From NCBI GenBank assembly GCA_027488495.1, contig JAIYBO010000224.1, forward strand, positions 1 to 9,029: DNA of 9,029 bases, read 5' to 3'. This document shows, piece after piece, positions 5,263-9,029 of the stretch (the stretch's first letter is position 1; every line of letters starts with the position of its first letter). Both the position numbers and the translations under genes were made by a program. The notes beneath the pieces are model-generated. The model made no database searches, was not told the DNA's origin, and saw only the letters and a program-made list of their open reading frames with translations. The stretch is from Bacteroidota bacterium (lineage in GTDB: Bacteria; Bacteroidota; Bacteroidia; NS11-12g; UBA955).

Positions 5263-7587
5263 TTAGAAACTGTAGTTACAGCCCAACGCAGGTAAAATCG
5301 GCAATTGGTCTACCCTTTTCCGATTGATGCGATCGAAATAGAAAATGTTGTTTCGGTTGTACACGTTGGTTAAACTGAACATGAGATTGAACTCGCTTGT
5401 TTTGCTCAAAATCCACTTCTTCCTGCAAGAAAAATCTAGCCTGTGATAATATGGCAACCTACCCTGGTTAATCTGCGCGTAAACCACCCCCAACTGTCCG
5501 TTCGAAGCCGTATAATCCGTGCTCAATCCCTGTTGAAAATTGAATTTTTCGTAATATCCTTGGGTTTGTGTAAACGGAAATCCTGATCCAAAATTCCAAC
5601 GAAGAGATACCTCGGTGGGACTCTTCTTGTTGAATTCGTAATTGATCAAAATATTGGCATTGTGTCTGCGATCGAAATTGGGCTGGTATCGAATATTGCC
5701 ATCGAATCGATTCACCCAAGTGAGGGAGTAAACCGCCCAAACATACCAATGTTTATCGGTGAATTTGTAAGAAAAATCGCCGCCATAAGCATTGCCTTCT
5801 TCTACAATGAAATTCTGACGCAAGCGCTGGGGCTTGTCCAAATTGAACTCATCGTCTTCGAACAATTTATCCCTATTGATATTGGTGATTTGATCAAACA
5901 GCTTCACGAATGATTCAATGTTGATGGTTTGTTTTTTGCTGATTCTATAATCGAATCCAGCCACGGCATGACGCGCCTTTTGCAAAGCATGTGTTACCGG
6001 TTTTCCATTGAAAGAATCTGGCAGATTGTCGGGGCCCGACAAAAATCCATAAAACAGGTTTACAACATCTCTATCGCTCATGGCTGAGAGGAAATTCTGA
6101 GAATAGGCACCTACGGCAAATTTGATTCCCATGGATTTCCACGGCATATACCGCAACTGAAACCTTGGCTCGAAGCTGCTATTACCCAATGACGCGTAAT
6201 ATTGGGTGCGCAATCCCAAGTTTGAAATGAGTTTTTTACGCACTACGCGATAATTGCCAAACATGTTGATTTCGGTGGTACTTTCCAATTGCGTGATTTT
6301 GCGATTGTTGGAATTGTACAGCTCAAAATTGGTTTGGAACCCATTGAGTTCAAGGCCCCATTTGAAATCGTCGCGTTTGAAGTTGTAAGAGAAGTTCATA
6401 CCCAAATTGAATCCACCGATAGAACTACTTCGGGGTCTGGCATCTTGTTCTTTTTGTTGGATATCGTATTTGCTCCACAAGAAATATCCGTCTACCCTTG
6501 TTTTGGCCTGCTCCGGCACAATCATAAACTTACCGCCCAATCCGGTAGATGTCCAATTGTAACTGGTAGACCCGGGAAAAGCCACGTTATCCGTAAAATG
6601 AAATCCATACAACTTTGTGTAGCCACCGGTGCTGCTGTTAAAACTGGCTTTGATGAAAAGATCACCAAAATTGTATGGCAGTTTATCGGGGTTGGCATAA
6701 TTGTAGAAAATCCGTGAAGACTCTCTCAAGAATGAATTTTTATACGAAACAGCGAGTGAGCTATTGCCTTTGCCTTGCTGATATTTTTTCAAGGGCGTTT
6801 CAAGGAGCAATTTGGAAGTAAACGTGGTGAGACCCACTTTGGCTGCCATTCTATTTCTGTTGGCATCCCTTGTTTTCAGATCCACCACCGCGGAAACCCT
6901 ACCCCCGTATTCGGCACCAAAACCAGCACTGTACACATCGGCGGTTTGTATCAAATCGGTTTCAAACACAGAAAACAATCCAATGGAGTGAAAGGGGTTG
7001 TAAATGGTTAATCCATCCAACATCACTTTATTCATGACCGGAGAACCCCCTCTGATGTATAATTGTCCGCCCTGATCACCACTGAACACCACACCGGGTA
7101 ACACTTGTAAATATTGCAAAATATCGGGCTCTGCACCCACCGCTGGCATCTTAGAGATGGTTTTCGCATCAACGGTTGTTACGCCCACTTGAGATTCTTT
7201 GGCCTTGGCTTTCACAGAAATAGTCACTTCACCCATGGAGGCGATTTTATTGATATAGAAATCCTTTTTTGAATTGGAACCTGCCTTCACCTGAACTTTT
7301 TCAATCAAAGTATCATAACCCGTGATGGAAATTCTCACCAAATATTCTCCCACAGACAACCCCGTTAACGCGAAATAGCCATCGTTATCACTGAGGACAG
7401 AGCGATAATCTGCCGATGATGGCGCTTCAGCAGGATCAGTCACATTCTTCACCGCCAACAAACTGGCTCCAACTATGCGGTCGCCATTGATCGCATCGTA
7501 CACAAAACCTCGAATATCACTTTTGCTAGATTGCGAAAATGCCAAACTAGGCAATACCGCCAACAGAAACACTAAAAAACGCCGCAT
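5263..7587 (-). CDS. TonB-dependent outer-membrane receptor with N-terminal carboxypeptidase-regulatory-like domain
   Basis: The 774-aa protein is an outer-membrane beta-barrel transporter powered by TonB/ExbBD. Residues 1-18 are a Sec signal peptide (R-R, Leu-rich core, A-F-S before Q19). Residues about 24-113 resemble a carboxypeptidase D regulatory-like beta-sandwich (I-R-G-F-V-Y-D start, D-N-D-G-Y-F, G-Y-D), common in Bacteroidota receptors. The plug follows at about 117-240, with I-S-K-M-P-A-V, D-I-L-Q-Y-L-Q-V-L-P-G-V, the Y-I-R-G-G loop at 177-181, V-M-L-D-G and the E-Y-G-G-R segment. The rest is a Tyr/Phe/Asn-rich barrel ending in a terminal Phe (N-Y-S-F), the usual signal for outer-membrane assembly. 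No SusD-like partner, siderophore gene or Fur-like site is visible, so the substrate cannot be named. It is too short for a SusC-type protein. The stop codon directly abuts that of mutS on the other strand; it is divergent from the pRiA4b ORF-3-like gene. Confidence 0.93.
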   Translation of the reverse strand: MRRFLVFLLAVLPSLAFSQSSKSDIRGFVYDAINGDRIVGASLLAVKNVTDPAEAPSSADYRSVLSDNDGYFALTGLSVGEYLVRISITGYDTLIEKVQVKAGSNSKKDFYINKIASMGEVTISVKAKAKESQVGVTTVDAKTISKMPAVGAEPDILQYLQVLPGVVFSGDQGGQLYIRGGSPVMNKVMLDGLTIYNPFHSIGLFSVFETDLIQTADVYSAGFGAEYGGRVSAVVDLKTRDANRNRMAAKVGLTTFTSKLLLETPLKKYQQGKGNSSLAVSYKNSFLRESSRIFYNYANPDKLPYNFGDLFIKASFNSSTGGYTKLYGFHFTDNVAFPGSTSYNWTSTGLGGKFMIVPEQAKTRVDGYFLWSKYDIQQKEQDARPRSSSIGGFNLGMNFSYNFKRDDFKWGLELNGFQTNFELYNSNNRKITQLESTTEINMFGNYRVVRKKLISNLGLRTQYYASLGNSSFEPRFQLRYMPWKSMGIKFAVGAYSQNFLSAMSDRDVVNLFYGFLSGPDNLPDSFNGKPVTHALQKARHAVAGFDYRISKKQTINIESFVKLFDQITNINRDKLFEDDEFNLDKPQRLRQNFIVEEGNAYGGDFSYKFTDKHWYVWAVYSLTWVNRFDGNIRYQPNFDRRHNANILINYEFNKKSPTEVSLRWNFGSGFPFTQTQGYYEKFNFQQGLSTDYTASNGQLGVVYAQINQGRLPYYHRLDFSCRKKWILSKTSEFNLMFSLTNVYNRNNIFYFDRINRKRVDQLPILPALGCNYSF

Positions 7588-7595
7588 GATTCTTG

Positions 7596-7603
7596 CGAAA
7601 ATA
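7596..7603 (-). promoter_or_regulatory. Possible -7 promoter box (TATTTTCG) of the receptor gene
   Basis: The minus strand reads TATTTTCG, one mismatch from TAnnTTTG, and ends 8 nt before the receptor ATG at 7587. The spacing equals that of the divergent gene on the other side. No clear -33 element is present, and the mismatch makes this a weak call. Confidence 0.3.
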
Positions 7604-7656
7604 CGGCTAATTTTTCAAGCCTTCATTTTTTTCATCGATAAGCCCCCTCTGATAAC

Positions 7657-7664
7657 TATTTTTG
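7657..7664 (+). promoter_or_regulatory. Candidate -7 promoter box (TATTTTTG) of the pRiA4b ORF-3-like / miaA operon
   Basis: TATTTTTG matches TAnnTTTG exactly and ends 8 nt before the ATG at 7673. Transcription starting about 6 nt after the box would leave almost no leader. No clear -33 TTG/TTTG was found upstream. It would drive both this gene and miaA. Confidence 0.45.
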
Positions 7665-7672
7665 CTGTAGAC

Positions 7673-8320
7673 ATGGTTTACCGTTTTAAAATTTGGTTCG
7701 AAGACATGGAGGATGTGGTGCGCTGGATTGAAATCAAGCCATCCCACACATTTTTGGATTTCAACAACATCATTCAGGAGGCCATTGGCTTCGACAACAA
7801 AGAGCAGGCAAGCTTTTTCGTGAGCGATGATCGCTGGCGTAAAATTTCTGAAGTGAAAAAATCCAAGCCCCAGGGCGAGATGGATTTAACGGGAAATGCA
7901 AATGCCCCCATGATGGATCAAACCAAAATCAGATCCTGCGTAAACGATCCCCATCAGAGGTTCATTTACATTTTTGACTATGCCGTACAATGGACACTCT
8001 ATTGTGAATTGATTAGCATCGAAGAAAGTTCTGATAAACAAACTTACCCCAGGATTTATCGCACCGAAGGGAAAGCACCCAGACAGCACAACGAAGGGAA
8101 GTTTAAAATGTTGGACGACAATGAGTTTGATACCTTGGCGGAGAAAATATTGGCCGCAAAAGGGGTTAAAAGCTTGTTGGTTGAGCACGAAGAAGAGCTT
8201 TTGGCAGAAGACGACGACGATTTAGACGATGATTTGGACGAGGATGAGGAGGAAGATGATCACGATGAATTCGGATTTGGGTCTCTGGGCGAAGGCATAG
8301 ATGCCGATGATTTAAAATAA
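7673..8320 (+). CDS. pRiA4b ORF-3-like (IS1096 passenger TnpR-like) protein with acidic tail
   Basis: The 215-aa product resembles the pRiA4b ORF-3-like family, whose members were first noted on a plasmid and in IS1096 but are widespread in chromosomes; the biochemical role is not established. Family features visible are the N-terminal Y-R-F-K-I with a following I-E-I and T-F-x-D-F-N-x-I-I-Q-x-A-I-G-F-D stretch, S-F-F-V-S-D-D-x-W (47-55), the F-I-Y-I-F-D-Y...W strand (97-107) and Y-P-R (125-127). The C-terminus is extreme: residues 179-199 hold 18 Asp/Glu out of 21, followed by a Gly/Asp-rich end. Such a tail could bind basic proteins or metal ions, or mimic nucleic acid; this is inference. 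The start was chosen at M-V-Y-R-F-K, since a longer frame from 7475 would overlap the receptor gene. miaA begins 4 nt after the stop, so the two are very likely cotranscribed. No transposase or inverted repeat is nearby, so this is not an active mobile element. Confidence 0.82.
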   Translation: MVYRFKIWFEDMEDVVRWIEIKPSHTFLDFNNIIQEAIGFDNKEQASFFVSDDRWRKISEVKKSKPQGEMDLTGNANAPMMDQTKIRSCVNDPHQRFIYIFDYAVQWTLYCELISIEESSDKQTYPRIYRTEGKAPRQHNEGKFKMLDDNEFDTLAEKILAAKGVKSLLVEHEEELLAEDDDDLDDDLDEDEEEDDHDEFGFGSLGEGIDADDLK

Positions 8321-8324
8321 CATT

Positions 8325-9029
8325 GTGAATCAACCCACCCTTTTTGTTGTGGGGGGGCCTACCGCCTCCGGAAAAACCGCTGCTGCGATTGAATTGGCAT
8401 TGGCATTGGGCACCGAAATCGTGAATGTGGATTCGCGCCAGGTGTACACAGAATTGCATATCGGTGTAGCAAAGCCCACTGCTGAAGAATTGGCCGCAGT
8501 AAAACACCATGGAATTGGTCATGTAGCAATAGAATATCATTGCAACGCCGCCACACATGCCGAAATTTTTAGACCCATCACCCAGGATCTTCTCAAACAA
8601 AACGGATCGGCCATTTTGTGCGGCGGAACTGGCATGTATATCGAAGCATTGCTCTTCGGAATGGACGATTTGCCCGAGGTTGACCCCGATTTACGCAGTG
8701 AAATATTGGATCAGTATGTACTGAATGGCATTGAACCATTGTTAAAAATGCTGCTACAACTCGATCCCAATGCAGGACAGCTGGTGCAGTTAAGCAACCC
8801 GCAACGGGTGATGAGGGCCTTGGAATTGTGTATCCAACTGAGAAAGCCACTGAATGAAATTTATGGCAACGAAAAGCCACAGCACTTCGCTGGCGTGAAC
8901 ATCGTTCATTTGGGGATAGAACACAGCAGAGATGCCCTTTACCAAAGAATCAATCAACGCGTTGACCAAATGATCGATGATGGATTGATCGATGAATGCA
9001 AATCTCTCCTGCCTTACAGAGAGCACAAA
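8325..9029 (+). CDS. miaA: tRNA dimethylallyltransferase MiaA (3' end outside window)
   Basis: MiaA transfers a dimethylallyl group from DMAPP to N6 of A37 in tRNAs that read codons starting with U, the first step to ms2i6A, in the cytoplasm. From the GTG at 8325, 235 codons are visible with no stop, so about the last quarter is missing. Visible motifs are the P-loop G11-P-T-A-S-G-K-T18, the D36-S-R-Q-V-Y41 segment with the catalytic-type Asp, I-G-V-A-K-P-T (46-52), G100-G-T-G-M-Y-I, G-M-D-D-L-P, and N158-P-Q-R-V-M-R-A-L-E. No ATG lies in frame close to the motif-defined N-terminus; GTG places the P-loop at residue 11, as usual for the family. The gene starts 4 nt after the pRiA4b ORF-3-like stop and has no promoter box of its own, so coupled translation is likely. 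Confidence 0.95.
   Translation, partial: MNQPTLFVVGGPTASGKTAAAIELALALGTEIVNVDSRQVYTELHIGVAKPTAEELAAVKHHGIGHVAIEYHCNAATHAEIFRPITQDLLKQNGSAILCGGTGMYIEALLFGMDDLPEVDPDLRSEILDQYVLNGIEPLLKMLLQLDPNAGQLVQLSNPQRVMRALELCIQLRKPLNEIYGNEKPQHFAGVNIVHLGIEHSRDALYQRINQRVDQMIDDGLIDECKSLLPYREHK

Larger units (their letters stand above)
7588..7672. other. Divergent promoter region between the receptor gene and the pRiA4b ORF-3-like gene
   Basis: This 85-bp AT-rich gap holds one exact and one near-match -7 box, each ending 8 nt before its start codon and facing outward, with 53 bp between them. No ribosome-binding site, Fur-like palindrome or riboswitch-like structure could be recognised, so there is no hint of how the receptor is controlled. 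Confidence 0.45.

Noticed and set aside
6289..6717. 142-codon open frame on the plus strand inside the receptor gene
   Set aside because: It is antisense to conserved barrel sequence, has no recognisable motif and no promoter; a shadow frame of the receptor.
7475..7672. Upstream extension of the pRiA4b ORF-3-like gene to 7475
   Set aside because: It overlaps the receptor N-terminus on the other strand, has no family similarity, and would run through both divergent promoter boxes.
7673..8320. Mobile element suggested by the IS1096/plasmid family name
   Set aside because: No transposase, terminal inverted repeat or target duplication is visible, and the gene sits tightly in a housekeeping operon.
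8460..8480. Val instead of Thr in the MiaA G-T-A-K-P motif
   Set aside because: At first it looked like a changed conserved residue, but I recall G-V-A-K-P in Bacteroidota MiaA proteins, so it is probably ordinary for the lineage.
8166..8600. 144-codon open frame on the minus strand across miaA
   Set aside because: It is antisense to the P-loop and DSRQVY motifs of MiaA and has an unlikely composition rich in His, Cys and Pro.

Overview
The window looks like chromosomal DNA of a member of the Bacteroidota. The reasons are a TonB-dependent receptor with an N-terminal carboxypeptidase-regulatory-like domain, Bacteroidota-type MutS, SPOUT methyltransferase and MiaA sequences, lack of convincing Shine-Dalgarno sequences, and TAnnTTTG (Bacteroidota -7 promoter) boxes just before the start codons. 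No RNA gene, CRISPR array, insertion sequence or phage gene was seen. Coding density is very high; the only gaps of note are two short divergent promoter regions (about 86 and 85 bp).

Left block (1-2560, minus strand) is a probable three-gene operon read right to left: a SpoU/TrmH-type RNA methyltransferase, then a thioredoxin-fold (redoxin-like) lipoprotein, then, 2 nt after its stop, a lipoprotein joining a cytochrome c domain to a copper type II monooxygenase module (PHM/DBM-like). The last gene runs off the left edge, with 463 codons visible. All six copper ligands expected from peptidylglycine alpha-hydroxylating monooxygenase can be located. The redoxin and cytochrome/monooxygenase parts are, as I recall the family, often fused into one protein; here they are two abutting genes. 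This is the most interesting part of the window: a probable cell-envelope heme/copper oxidation module with unknown substrate.

Centre (2647-5262, plus): mutS, mismatch recognition ATPase, complete with all main motifs and a possible beta-clamp-binding peptide near its end. It is divergent from the methyltransferase gene and convergent with the next gene, with no base between the two stop codons.

Right block: a 774-aa TonB-dependent outer-membrane receptor (minus, 5263-7587). Divergent from it are a pRiA4b ORF-3-like protein with a very acidic tail (7673-8320) and, 4 nt further on, miaA (tRNA dimethylallyltransferase), which starts at GTG and is cut by the right edge after 235 codons.

A recurring pattern is that both divergent gene pairs carry a TAnnTTTG-like box ending only 5-8 nt before each proposed start codon, which suggests leaderless or nearly leaderless transcripts for mutS, the methyltransferase gene and the pRiA4b ORF-3-like gene, and perhaps the receptor.
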